A stretch of DNA of 8,592 bases, from contig JAIROQ010000161.1 in the NCBI GenBank assembly GCA_031257455.1, positions 1-8,592 of the forward strand, read 5' to 3'. A program made the position numbers and the translations under genes. The notes beneath the pieces are model-generated. The model saw only the letters and a list, made by a program, of their open reading frames with translations, had not been told where the DNA came from and ran no database searches. Shown here one piece after another: positions 1 to 6,247 of this stretch (the first letter of the stretch is position 1; every line of letters starts with the position of its first letter). Source of the DNA: Prevotellaceae bacterium (GTDB lineage Bacteria > Bacteroidota > Bacteroidia > Bacteroidales > UBA932).

Positions 1-28
1 TTTAAATCTTTAAATTGGCGTCAGCCAA
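1..28. repeat. Hairpin repeat with AT-rich flank, copy 1
   Basis: The palindrome TTGGCGTCAGCCAA (15-28; TTGGC and GCCAA arms, 4-nt loop) is preceded by the AT-rich words tttaaatctttaaa. The same pair of parts occurs in inverted orientation at 5837-5870, so this is a dispersed repeat and not chance sequence. It sits just downstream of the uppS stop codon. A role in transcript 3' ends is possible, but no T-tract follows the stem on the minus strand, so it is not called a terminator. Confidence 0.6.
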
Positions 29-51
29 ATCTGTAAATAAGAAAACCGCTC

Positions 52-774
52 TTAATTCTTAATTTCTATTTGTTCGCTTGTTTTTCCGTAGCGGCGTTCG
101 CGGCGGTGATATTCTTCGATGGCATGCAGGAAATGCTGTTTGGAAAAATCAGGCCACAGGACATTGGTAAAATATAATTCGGTATAGGCTGTTTGCCACA
201 ACATGAAATTGCTGAGGCGTTGCTCGCCGCCCGTACGGATGAGCAGGTCGGGCGGGGGCATTCCGGCGGTGGACAGGTAGTTTTCGATGGTTGCGGCCGT
301 GACGCCGGTTACCGCCAGCCGGCCTTGCCGGACATCGGCAGCACAACGTCTGCAGGCTTCGGTAATGTCCCATTTCCCGCTGTAACTTAATGCGAGCGTC
401 AGGGTCATGGTGGCGCCGGCGGCGGTTTCGTTGATACATTGCTGCAATTTTTCCCGCACAGCCGCCGGCAGCAGGTCAATGCAACCGATATACTGCAAGC
501 GGATATTATTTTCCAGCAGCGTGGGCGTTTCCTTTTGGATAGCGTCTACCAGCAGTTCCATTAACCCGTTCACTTCCGCTTGCGGGCGTTGCCAGTTCTC
601 TTCGGAGAAAGTGTAAAGCGTCAAATAGCGCACCCCCGTTTCGGCAGCCGTCTCCACCGTTTCACGTACCGCACGGATAGCGTTCCGGTGTCCGAAAATA
701 CGATTTTGCAACCGGCGTTTCGCCCAACGGCCATTGCCGTCCATAATCACTGCTACATGCAAAGGGTTAGTCAT
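52..774 (-). CDS. uppS: Isoprenyl transferase (undecaprenyl diphosphate synthase family)
   Basis: Cis-prenyltransferase that adds isopentenyl units to farnesyl diphosphate to make the C55 lipid carrier used for peptidoglycan, O-antigen and other cell-wall glycans; a cytosolic, membrane-associated homodimer. The 240 residues hold all family signatures: VIMDGNGRWAK with the catalytic Asp at 12, FSEENW at 56-61, SYSGKWDI near 130-137, and IRTGGEQRLSNF at 179-190, with Glu199 in AYTELYF. Asp12, Trp61, Arg180, Arg186, Ser188 and Glu199 align with E. coli UppS D26, W75, R194, R200, S202 and E213 at a constant offset of 14, so the active site looks complete. One oddity: the usual GHxxG motif reads GHRNA (28-32). 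The ATG start gives the normal short N-terminus. It is the last gene of the minus-strand cluster here; bamA commonly follows in Bacteroidales but would lie outside. Confidence 0.96.
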   Translation of the reverse strand: MTNPLHVAVIMDGNGRWAKRRLQNRIFGHRNAIRAVRETVETAAETGVRYLTLYTFSEENWQRPQAEVNGLMELLVDAIQKETPTLLENNIRLQYIGCIDLLPAAVREKLQQCINETAAGATMTLTLALSYSGKWDITEACRRCAADVRQGRLAVTGVTAATIENYLSTAGMPPPDLLIRTGGEQRLSNFMLWQTAYTELYFTNVLWPDFSKQHFLHAIEEYHRRERRYGKTSEQIEIKN

Positions 775-863
775 ATTTCTGATTTCTGATTTCTAATTTC
801 TGATTTCTAATTTTCTCCGGCGTTAGCCTAATTAGTCACATTAGCACATTAGCACATTAGCAA
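775..863. repeat. Hairpin repeat between two tandem word arrays
   Basis: The spacer between porG-like and uppS has three parts. First, six 7-mers of the type atttctg/atttcta at 775-816 (the last degenerate). Second, a small palindrome GGCGTTAGCC at 819-828. Third, four units of about 8 bp of the type attagcac at 831-863. The two arrays use different words. The 7-mer recurs at 2556-2570, 8331-8348 and 8584-8590. If the cluster is one transcript, this lies inside the mRNA and could fold or affect processing; that role is inference. Confidence 0.75.
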
Positions 864-869
864 ATCATT

Positions 870-1628
870 TTAATTCTCCACCCGTTTTCCTTTCAGCGGG
901 AAGATAAGCGGCTCATGGCGGTTATAGGCGGCGCAGGTGCGTTCTTCGTCCAGCCGGTATGTAAACGTAATCCCGACCGTACCTATCCAGTCTTTGTTGA
1001 TAGCCCATGAGCCGGGTTTTCCTTTATAATAATCCAGTCCATCGCTGAAAGTTTTTCGCATCAGCCATTCGGCGCTTAAAGTGAACCGTTCGAAAATAGC
1101 CAGCTTTGCGCCTATGCCCATTAAGACATATCCGCCCATAGTTTGCATTTCTTCTTCGCTTACGAAGATGTTTTTGTCGGGCGACAGTCCTGTAAATCCC
1201 ATCCCCGCCAGCAGGTAGGGCGACCATCGTTGCCGTTTCCTGAAATCCGTTACATCCATAGGCAGGAAGCCTATTTCTGCGGCCACATCTATAAAAATCA
1301 TCGACCGGGAAAATGACCATGGCTCGCCGTCATTGGTAGGCGGCATATCCGGCCGCAGCATCACGCCATGCAATTCGCCGAACGCCAATGCGCCGCGCAG
1401 CGAATAACGGTCATCGAAATGATAGCGGTAAAGCGGCCCGATGCTGAAAGAAAGATGACGGAAAAGGGAATAATTATCCGTTAAGTCGCCCAAATAGAAA
1501 GCCGCGCCGCCGAATATGCCTATATCATGAGGCTCCGGGCGAAAATATTTAGCAGGCTGTGCTCCGATTGAGAGGGAAGAAAAAAATGCCAAAATACAGA
1601 ATAGTTTTTTTCGGGCTAATCGCTCCAT
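870..1628 (-). CDS. DUF6089/PorG-like outer-membrane beta-barrel protein
   Basis: Predicted exported outer-membrane protein of 252 residues. The N-terminus has a basic start, a hydrophobic core and a signal peptidase I site near IGA|Q (after residue 23). The mature start, HDIGIFGGAAFYLGDL (34-49), matches the DUF6089 opening as I remember it. The rest has alternating aromatic and polar residues expected of beta strands, including YRYHFDDRYSLRGAL and a late FTYRL strand. In Porphyromonas gingivalis the family member next to uppS is PorG, an outer-membrane part of the type IX secretion machinery linked to the PorK/PorN ring. The same order nadK - porG-like - uppS is seen here, supporting orthology. 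DUF6089 proteins also occur in Bacteroidales lacking type IX secretion, so gene symbol and function are not assigned firmly. The spacer to nadK is 48 bp; a weak -7-like site (1640-1647, minus) may add local transcription. Confidence 0.8.
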   Translation of the reverse strand: MERLARKKLFCILAFFSSLSIGAQPAKYFRPEPHDIGIFGGAAFYLGDLTDNYSLFRHLSFSIGPLYRYHFDDRYSLRGALAFGELHGVMLRPDMPPTNDGEPWSFSRSMIFIDVAAEIGFLPMDVTDFRKRQRWSPYLLAGMGFTGLSPDKNIFVSEEEMQTMGGYVLMGIGAKLAIFERFTLSAEWLMRKTFSDGLDYYKGKPGSWAINKDWIGTVGITFTYRLDEERTCAAYNRHEPLIFPLKGKRVEN

Positions 1629-1676
1629 TCGTTATGTTGCAAATAAAATATATAGACTTGATAGCTTGTTTATAGT

Positions 1677-2555
1677 TTAATGCGTATTCCGGTTATCCCT
1701 TCCCCATGACAGTTTTTCGTGCAGGGTATCGAAAAAATTACTGCCGTGCAGCCGGATAATGCGCAGGGTAAAATCGGCCTTGCAGACGGTGAATTGCGCG
1801 CCCGAATTTATTTCAATCAGTTGATTGTCGATAGTAAGGAAGGCATTGCTGTCGCGGGTTTCCACCGTAATGTCCAACAAAGTATCATCGGATATGACTA
1901 ATGAACGCACGTTCAAATTGTGCGGGGCGATAGGCGAAATAATAAAACTCTTGGATGGCGGCACTACAATCGGCCCGCCAACGCTCATGGAATAGGCCGT
2001 AGAGCCGGTGGGCGTAGCGACTAATAAACCGTCCGACCAGTAGACCGGCAATTTTTCGCCGTTCAGTTGCACGTGCACGCCAATCATGGCGGGGCTGTGG
2101 CGCTGGATGCCTATTTCGTTGAGCGCATACGGGTACACCGTAGCAGGCAAAATCGCGCCTTTCACTTCCAGCAGCGTGCGGTTTTCTATGGTATATTTTT
2201 TCTCCAAAATCGCATCCAGCGCCTGCGGCAAAGCATCGAGCGAAGCAGCGGACAAAAAGCCCAACCGTCCCTGATTTATTCCGATAACCGGAATACCGCT
2301 GTCGCGCACATGCTGTAAGCTGCCCAATAATGTGCCGTCTCCGCCGATGCTTATCAGGCAATCCGTGCCGTCCGGCGGCAACCGGTCGAAAGTAACAGCG
2401 CCGGGAATGGTTATGCCATACGCACGGTGCAAAAAATCATAAAACGGACGGTAGATGGAAAATACTGCTGTACGCTCCCGCAATAGCGTTATTGCGGAAT
2501 GCACCGCTGCCGACAAATCGGCAGTAAACGCCCGACCATATAATGCAATTTTCAT
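1677..2555 (-). CDS. nadK: NAD kinase
   Basis: Cytosolic kinase that phosphorylates NAD to NADP using ATP or polyphosphate; the sole route to NADP in most bacteria. The 292 residues match the usual length of the Bacteroidota enzyme. Signatures in order: SIGGDGTLL with GGDGT at 71-75 (nucleotide-binding loop and catalytic Asp73), GINQGRLGFL at 92-101, the NE pair at 146-147 (NAD ribose contact), DGLLVATPTGSTAY beginning at 175 and continuing SMSVGGPIV, and ISPIAPHNLNVR near 206-217. The N-terminal MKIALYGR strand fixes the ATG start. It lies 22 bp behind the gamma-carbonic anhydrase-like stop codon, so the two are very likely co-transcribed. No promoter was seen in the 22-bp gap, which contains only two atttct-type repeat words. 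Confidence 0.97.
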   Translation of the reverse strand: MKIALYGRAFTADLSAAVHSAITLLRERTAVFSIYRPFYDFLHRAYGITIPGAVTFDRLPPDGTDCLISIGGDGTLLGSLQHVRDSGIPVIGINQGRLGFLSAASLDALPQALDAILEKKYTIENRTLLEVKGAILPATVYPYALNEIGIQRHSPAMIGVHVQLNGEKLPVYWSDGLLVATPTGSTAYSMSVGGPIVVPPSKSFIISPIAPHNLNVRSLVISDDTLLDITVETRDSNAFLTIDNQLIEINSGAQFTVCKADFTLRIIRLHGSNFFDTLHEKLSWGRDNRNTH

Positions 2556-2577
2556 TTTCTGATTTCTAATTTAAAAA
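2556..2577. repeat. Remnant of the 7-mer atttct word repeat
   Basis: The whole spacer between nadK and the upstream gene is made of words of the type attttct, gatttct and aattta, the same word family as the longer array at 775-816. It is short and could be chance on its own; the recurrence elsewhere is what supports it. Confidence 0.4.
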
Positions 2578-3084
2578 TCAAACAAACCATTCCTTATATT
2601 GAAGGTATCCGGCGGCGTTGTTGCGTGCCATTTCGATAATTTTTTCATCGCTGTCTTTCACTTTTTTTGCCGGAAGCCCCGCATACACGCCGGGTTCCAA
2701 CACCGCATTACTCAATACTACAGCGCCGGCGGCAATAACCGTATTGTCGGGAATGACGGCATTGTCCATTAAAATAGCGCCCATGCCGATGAGTACATTG
2801 TTGCCGACTTTTGCGCCATGGATAATGGCATTATGCCCCACGCTCACGTCATCGCCAATCTCCACGACCGACCGTTCATACAGGGTATGCAATACCGCCC
2901 CGTCCTGAATGTTCACGCGATGCCCCAGCCGGATGCTGTTCACGTCTCCGCGCAGTACCGCGCCATACCAGATACTGCAATCATCGCCCATGACCACATC
3001 GCCAACGACCACCGCCGTTTCAGCTATAAAACAATTTTTCCCTATCACCGGCGCTATTCCCCGCACGGCATGTATTACCGGCAT
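2578..3084 (-). CDS. Gamma-carbonic anhydrase-like hexapeptide-repeat protein
   Basis: Left-handed beta-helix protein of 168 residues, usually trimeric, of the gamma-carbonic anhydrase/YrdA/PaaY group. Hexapeptide repeats cover residues about 10-150. The zinc-binding His residues of the family are present at 66 (AVLHT), 84 and 89 (GHNAIIH), as are Arg45 and Asp47 (VLRGDVNSI) and Gln60 (NIQD) that line the active site of Cam, so metal binding and CO2 hydration are possible. Many members of the YrdA branch have no measured activity, so substrate is uncertain. Start: the ATG giving MPVIHAVRGIAP is chosen. A longer in-frame start (TTG at 3111) would lie inside the -7 promoter box at 3109-3116 and would not be transcribed from it. 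First gene of the minus-strand cluster with nadK. Confidence 0.9.
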   Translation of the reverse strand: MPVIHAVRGIAPVIGKNCFIAETAVVVGDVVMGDDCSIWYGAVLRGDVNSIRLGHRVNIQDGAVLHTLYERSVVEIGDDVSVGHNAIIHGAKVGNNVLIGMGAILMDNAVIPDNTVIAAGAVVLSNAVLEPGVYAGLPAKKVKDSDEKIIEMARNNAAGYLQYKEWFV

Positions 3085-3108
3085 ACTTCCTTTATTTTTA
3101 ATTTTGCG

Positions 3109-3116
3109 CAAAGATA
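3109..3116 (-). promoter_or_regulatory. Bacteroidota-type -7 promoter box for the carbonic anhydrase-nadK cluster
   Basis: Reads TATCTTTG on the minus strand, an exact fit to TAnnTTTG. It lies 24 bp before the chosen ATG at 3084, giving a 5' leader of roughly 18 nt. No clear -33 TTTG was found at the usual spacing. It is divergent from the kdsB promoter about 80 bp away. Confidence 0.6.
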
Positions 3117-3148
3117 CAACTTAATTTTGAATGGCGCTTTGAAGGAAA

Positions 3149-3189
3149 TAAGAATTTAAGAATTTAAAATTCCTAATTCTTAATTCTTT
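3149..3189. repeat. AT-rich tandem words forming an inverted repeat between divergent promoters
   Basis: Two copies of aagaattt (3150-3165 region) are followed by two reverse-complement words of the type taattctt (3173-3187 region), so the tract can fold back on itself as a weak AT hairpin. It separates the two divergent promoters. The word taattcttaattct also occurs near 51-65, behind uppS. It may be a spacer or a site of promoter melting; no function is shown. Confidence 0.45.
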
Positions 3190-3193
3190 TTTA

Positions 3194-3201
3194 TATCTTT
3201 G
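3194..3201 (+). promoter_or_regulatory. Bacteroidota-type -7 promoter box for kdsB
   Basis: Reads TATCTTTG, an exact fit to TAnnTTTG, 23 bp before the kdsB ATG at 3225. The predicted leader is short (under 20 nt). The -33 element is not obvious because the upstream region is the AT-rich word tract. Confidence 0.6.
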
Positions 3202-3224
3202 TGGAAATTTACGGCCAACATAAA

Positions 3225-3974
3225 ATGCACATTCTTGGTATTATTCCTGCGCGTTACGCTTCTACGCGTTTTCCCGGCAAACCCTTGGCGGATATTGGCG
3301 GGAAGACCATGATTCAGCGCGTATATGAACAGGCGCAGCAAGCATTGCCGCTGGTGTATGTGGCAACGGATGACGAGCGTATCGCAGCAGCAGTGGAGGC
3401 ATTTGAAGGCAATGTGATTATGACTTCGGCCACGCTTCGTAGCGGCACTGACCGTTGCGCCGAAGCAGCGGCAAAAATCCGTCTGGACAGGAATACCACC
3501 TTTGAAATTATCATAAACATTCAGGGTGACGAGCCGTTTATTGCGCCGGAACAGTTGCAACAATTGACCAAATGCATCGCTTCGCCCGATACGCAAATAG
3601 CCACGCTCGTGAAACGCTTTGCGCCGGATGAAGACATTTTCCATCCCAATACGCCCAAAGTCGTGCTGAATGCCGACAGTGAAGCGATTTATTTCAGCCG
3701 TTCGGCCATTCCTTATGTCCGCAATGCGCCGCGTGACGACTGGAGCCGGCAAACGCCCTTCTATAAACATGTGGGGCTGTATGCTTATCGCACGGCGGTA
3801 TTGATGCAGTTGGCACGGCTGCAACAGTCAGCGTTGGAGTTGGCGGAAAATTTAGAGCAGTTGCGCTGGATAGAGAACGGCTTTCGGATAAAAGTAGCTA
3901 TAACCGAATTTCCTACCTATGCAGTGGATACACCTGAGGATTTACAACGGTTACAGGCATTGCATCTCTATTAG
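3225..3974 (+). CDS. kdsB: 3-deoxy-manno-octulosonate cytidylyltransferase (CMP-KDO synthetase)
   Basis: Activates KDO with CTP to give CMP-KDO, the donor for the inner core of lipopolysaccharide; cytosolic. The 249 residues are close to E. coli KdsB (248). Signatures: IIPARYASTRFPGKPL at 6-21 (CTP-binding loop), VATDD at 46-50, RSGTDR at 72-77, NIQGDEP at 98-104 with the Mg-binding Asp102, YFSRSAIP at 156-163, KHVGLYAYR at 181-189 and VDTPEDL at 234-240 with the second metal Asp235. The ATG start is chosen because it gives the standard N-terminus. An in-frame GTG at 3201 would add eight residues, but its first base is the last base of the -7 box, so it precedes the likely transcription start. 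It stands alone on the plus strand; the next gene has its own promoter. Confidence 0.97.
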   Translation: MHILGIIPARYASTRFPGKPLADIGGKTMIQRVYEQAQQALPLVYVATDDERIAAAVEAFEGNVIMTSATLRSGTDRCAEAAAKIRLDRNTTFEIIINIQGDEPFIAPEQLQQLTKCIASPDTQIATLVKRFAPDEDIFHPNTPKVVLNADSEAIYFSRSAIPYVRNAPRDDWSRQTPFYKHVGLYAYRTAVLMQLARLQQSALELAENLEQLRWIENGFRIKVAITEFPTYAVDTPEDLQRLQALHLY

Positions 3975-4021
3975 GAAAATGTACGGAAAGGATTTTTTTT
4001 CAAAAAAATGAATAAAATAGC

Positions 4022-4051
4022 TTGTGATTTCAAAAAAAATGTTTATCTTTG
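4022..4051 (+). promoter_or_regulatory. Bacteroidota-type promoter (-33 and -7) for the 554-residue lipoprotein
   Basis: TATCTTTG at 4044-4051 matches TAnnTTTG exactly. A TTG at 4022-4024, inside cttgtg, lies 19 bp upstream of it and fits the -33 element spacing of this phylum. This is the best formed promoter in the window. The leader to the ATG at 4113 would be about 55 nt and is A-rich just before the start codon, a common feature of strongly translated Bacteroidota genes. Confidence 0.7.
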
Positions 4052-4112
4052 CAATCACGAATTTTGTGTTAAACGACAAAAATCTACAATACTAAAATTA
4101 AAAATAAAAGTC

Positions 4113-5777
4113 ATGAAAAAAGTTTTTTTTAACCTGTTGACAGTAGTAAGCGTTGGCTTATTAGTATCCGCTTGTTCCAACCCAAGCAAGATGATTGATG
4201 CTGCAGACCAAGTACAAAAAAGTTGCGACCCGCAGGTACTGGAAGCAAAAGCGGACGTTATTGACGCCCGTTACACGCTTACATTTCCCGCAAAATATTT
4301 CCACAAGAAAGCCGTACTGGAAGTTATTCCCGTGCTGGTGTATGATGGCGGCGAAGAAGTGGGCGCATCCAAATGGTTACAGGGCGAAGGCGTATCCAGC
4401 AACTATACGACCATTCCCCAAACAGGAGGCAACGCCTCGCAAGCCGTGCAGTTCAAGTACAAAGAAGGCATGCAATCAGCGCATCTGGATTTGCGTGTAA
4501 AATTGCATTACAAAGAAAAAGCGACCGATTTCCCGACCCCGTTCAAACTGGCCGATGGAACGATTATCACGTATAAATTGGTGAACACGGACGGCGTGCC
4601 GGTACTTGCTCCCAATGCCTACCAGCAAACCTATACCGAAACGCAGGAAGCGCAAATCAAATACCAAATTCAAAGCGCAGCTGTCCGTTCATCGGAACTG
4701 TCGAAAGCCGACATAAAAGCATTGAAAGCATTTTTGGAAGAAGCCAGCAAAAACGAACGGAAACAGATTGCAGAAACCGACATCGTGGCTTATGCCTCTC
4801 CGGACGGGCCGGAACAATTGAATACGAAATTGTCGGCTGACCGCAGCAAAACCGCCAAATCGGCATTGGACAACGCCACAAGGAGAATAAAAAACAAAGG
4901 CGCCGTGAACCTGTCCACTATTTCCGAAGACTGGGACGGCTTTAGCGAATTAGTAGCCGCTTCCACTATCCAGGACAAAGATTTAATCCTGCGCGTACTT
5001 TCCATGTACAATGACCCGGTTGTTCGCGAACGGGAAATTAAAAACATGTCGAAAGTTTACCAGGTATTGGCCGATAAAGTATTGCCCGAATTACGCCGCG
5101 CTTCGGTGATTGCCAATGTTACCGTGCAAAATTATACCGACCAGGAACTGTCCGATTTTGTGGCGCAAAATAACTTGGAAGGATTAGACGTGGAAGCCCT
5201 GTTATATGCCGCTACGCTTGTGGCCGACAATGCCACCAAAGCCAGCCTGTATGAAAAAGCCGGCGAAAAATTCGGCGACTGGCGCGCTTACAATAATCTG
5301 GCGTATGTACGCTTGCTGGATGGTAAATTGGCTGACGCAAAAACGGCATTGGCTAAAGTTACTGTGACAAATGGCATAGTGAAAAATAACAACGGCGTAG
5401 TAGCCCTGCGCGAAGGCCGTATAGACGACGCCGAAAAACTGTTTACCGAAGCCAAACTTCCCGCCGCCACGCAAAATGCAGCAGTTATTGCTATCCTCAA
5501 AGGCAATTATCCTGATGCTGTCAGCAAGCTGGCATCGGATAATTCTTTCAACGCGGCGTTGGCAAATGTGTTGGTGCAAAATTACAGCAAAGCATCCGAC
5601 ATTCTGAAAAACTTGGACACCGCAAAGGCTTCTTACCTGAAAGCAGTGATTGCCGCCCGTAGCGGTAATGCTTCGCAAGTAACATCCGAACTTAAAAATG
5701 CGTATGCAAAAGATGCTTCGCTGAAAGCACAGGCGCAAAAAGATATTGAATTTGCCAAATTCCCCGGCAGTATTTAA
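4113..5777 (+). CDS. Lipoprotein with OmpA-like segment and TPR-like repeats
   Basis: Exported lipoprotein of 554 residues. The ATG at 4113 gives MKKVFFNLLTVVSVGLLVSAC, a signal peptide with lipobox VSA|C at Cys21; the in-frame ATG at 4008 lies upstream of the promoter and is rejected. Residues about 38-170 look beta-rich (YTLTFPAKYF, AVLEVIPVLVYDGG, SAHLDLRVKLHY). Residues about 183-262 resemble an OmpA-type peptidoglycan-binding fold: a long helix, then IVAYASPDGPEQLNTKLSADR, close to the family pattern G.AS..G....N..LS..RA. Residues about 373-549 are alanine-rich helical pairs typical of TPR (WRAYNNLAYVRLLDGKLADA, KNNNGVVALREGRIDDAEKL). It probably sits on the inner leaflet of the outer membrane and contacts peptidoglycan; a structural or assembly role is inferred. 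I do not recognise a named gene. The strong promoter and terminator suggest an abundant single-gene transcript. Confidence 0.88.
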   Translation: MKKVFFNLLTVVSVGLLVSACSNPSKMIDAADQVQKSCDPQVLEAKADVIDARYTLTFPAKYFHKKAVLEVIPVLVYDGGEEVGASKWLQGEGVSSNYTTIPQTGGNASQAVQFKYKEGMQSAHLDLRVKLHYKEKATDFPTPFKLADGTIITYKLVNTDGVPVLAPNAYQQTYTETQEAQIKYQIQSAAVRSSELSKADIKALKAFLEEASKNERKQIAETDIVAYASPDGPEQLNTKLSADRSKTAKSALDNATRRIKNKGAVNLSTISEDWDGFSELVAASTIQDKDLILRVLSMYNDPVVREREIKNMSKVYQVLADKVLPELRRASVIANVTVQNYTDQELSDFVAQNNLEGLDVEALLYAATLVADNATKASLYEKAGEKFGDWRAYNNLAYVRLLDGKLADAKTALAKVTVTNGIVKNNNGVVALREGRIDDAEKLFTEAKLPAATQNAAVIAILKGNYPDAVSKLASDNSFNAALANVLVQNYSKASDILKNLDTAKASYLKAVIAARSGNASQVTSELKNAYAKDASLKAQAQKDIEFAKFPGSI

Positions 5778-5797
5778 AACTACTGACATAATATAGA

Positions 5798-5829
5798 AAG
5801 AGCGGCTGTCCGTAAGGATGGCCGCTCTT
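5798..5829 (+). terminator. Intrinsic terminator-like hairpin after the lipoprotein gene
   Basis: Nine perfect pairs (AAGAGCGGC with GCCGCTCTT), two G-U wobbles in RNA, then three pairs, enclosing a GTAA loop of the stable GNRA class: a continuous 14-pair stem. The following bases ctttat are only moderately T-rich. It begins 20 bp after the stop codon. It lies between convergent genes, so it may also stop transcripts coming from the minus-strand island. Confidence 0.8.
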
Positions 5830-5836
5830 CTTTATG

Positions 5837-5881
5837 TTGGCTGACGCCAATGCGATTTAAAGATTTAAAAATTTAAAAATT
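5837..5881. repeat. Hairpin repeat with AT-rich words, copy 2 (inverted relative to copy 1)
   Basis: TTGGCTGACGCCAA (5837-5850) is the exact reverse complement of 15-28. It is followed by tgcg and the words atttaaag, atttaaaa, atttaaaa (5855-5878), which also correspond to the reverse complement of the AT flank at the left edge of the window. It forms the left boundary of the small accessory island and overlaps the stop codon of the toxin remnant. Confidence 0.65.
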
Positions 5882-5995
5882 TTGTGATTGTTTGTCTGCA
5901 TAATATTCTTCCTTAATCTTTAATGCCTTTTCTATTTCGTTTAATGGCGTCTTTTGTGTTTTCTTTTGAAATCCATTGAAATGTACATGTTTATT
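5873..5995 (-). pseudogene. 3' remnant of a Gp49/HigB-like toxin gene
   Basis: Reading the minus strand from 5995, overlapping the DUF2442 stop codon in another frame, gives about 40 codons without a start codon and then a stop at 5873-5875. The peptide contains FNGFQKKTQKTP, then EIEKALKIKEEYYADK. This is the well-known C-terminal signature of the RelE-superfamily Gp49/HigB-type toxins (hGFxKKtqKTP..EI..A). The N-terminal two thirds of such a toxin, about 70-80 residues, are absent: the frame is closed by a stop just upstream, inside the DUF2442 gene. No antitoxin follows; a repeat (5837-5881) takes its place. It is therefore a deletion scar and not a working gene. Family assignment rests on motif recall and was not searched. 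Confidence 0.72.
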
Positions 5996-6245
5996 CTATT
6001 TTCCCTTGATAAAGTTGTTCTATGGGAAAAATCAAATCCCAATTTTTACCCCACACTATATTACCTTCCGTGAGCTGAAAATTCTTAAACCTTTCAGGAT
6101 TTTCGTATTTATTGTATTGCGGATGGGGATGTTGTTGTAAAAAATAGCGGAAATCAATTTCCTGTGCCGTACCGTCATTAAATACAATGTTCAAAGTATG
6201 GTCTTTCACATGGGTTGCTTTGGTGATGTATATTTCCCGTGCCAT
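5991..6245 (-). CDS. DUF2442 family protein
   Basis: Small soluble protein of 84 residues with the DUF2442 pattern: an N-terminal beta strand (ITKATHVKDHTLNIVFNDGT, family pattern y.L.v.F.DG), then EIDFRYFL, then ERFKNF and a terminal VWGKNWDLIFPIEQLY (family pattern W.ng.Dl.pe.Ly). The family has no established biochemical function but is often paired with DUF4160, as here, and the pair has been proposed to be toxin-antitoxin-like. The ATG at 6245 is preferred over an in-frame TTG at 6251 because the TTG overlaps the stop codon of the upstream frame. The ATG begins two bases after that TGA, which suggests translational coupling. The end of the gene runs straight into a toxin remnant, so its downstream neighbour has been replaced. 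Confidence 0.85.
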   Translation of the reverse strand: MAREIYITKATHVKDHTLNIVFNDGTAQEIDFRYFLQQHPHPQYNKYENPERFKNFQLTEGNIVWGKNWDLIFPIEQLYQGKIE

Positions 6246-6247
6246 AA

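Noticed and set aside
1640..1647. Possible -7 box upstream of the porG-like gene
   Set aside because: Minus strand reads TTTATTTG, one mismatch from TAnnTTTG in an AT-rich gap with no -33 element; too weak to list.
1885..2361. Minus-strand reading frame of 158 codons inside nadK
   Set aside because: Overlaps nadK in another frame and has Arg/Ala-rich shadow composition.
3180..3824. Minus-strand reading frame of 214 codons opposite kdsB
   Set aside because: kdsB is complete with all catalytic motifs; this frame has a composition typical of an antisense shadow.
4008..4112. Upstream in-frame ATG extending the lipoprotein by 35 residues
   Set aside because: It lies upstream of the promoter box and would bury the lipoprotein signal peptide.
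5202..5789. Minus-strand reading frame of 195 codons opposite the lipoprotein
   Set aside because: Cys/Phe-rich shadow of the lipoprotein coding strand; starts inside the terminator region without a promoter.
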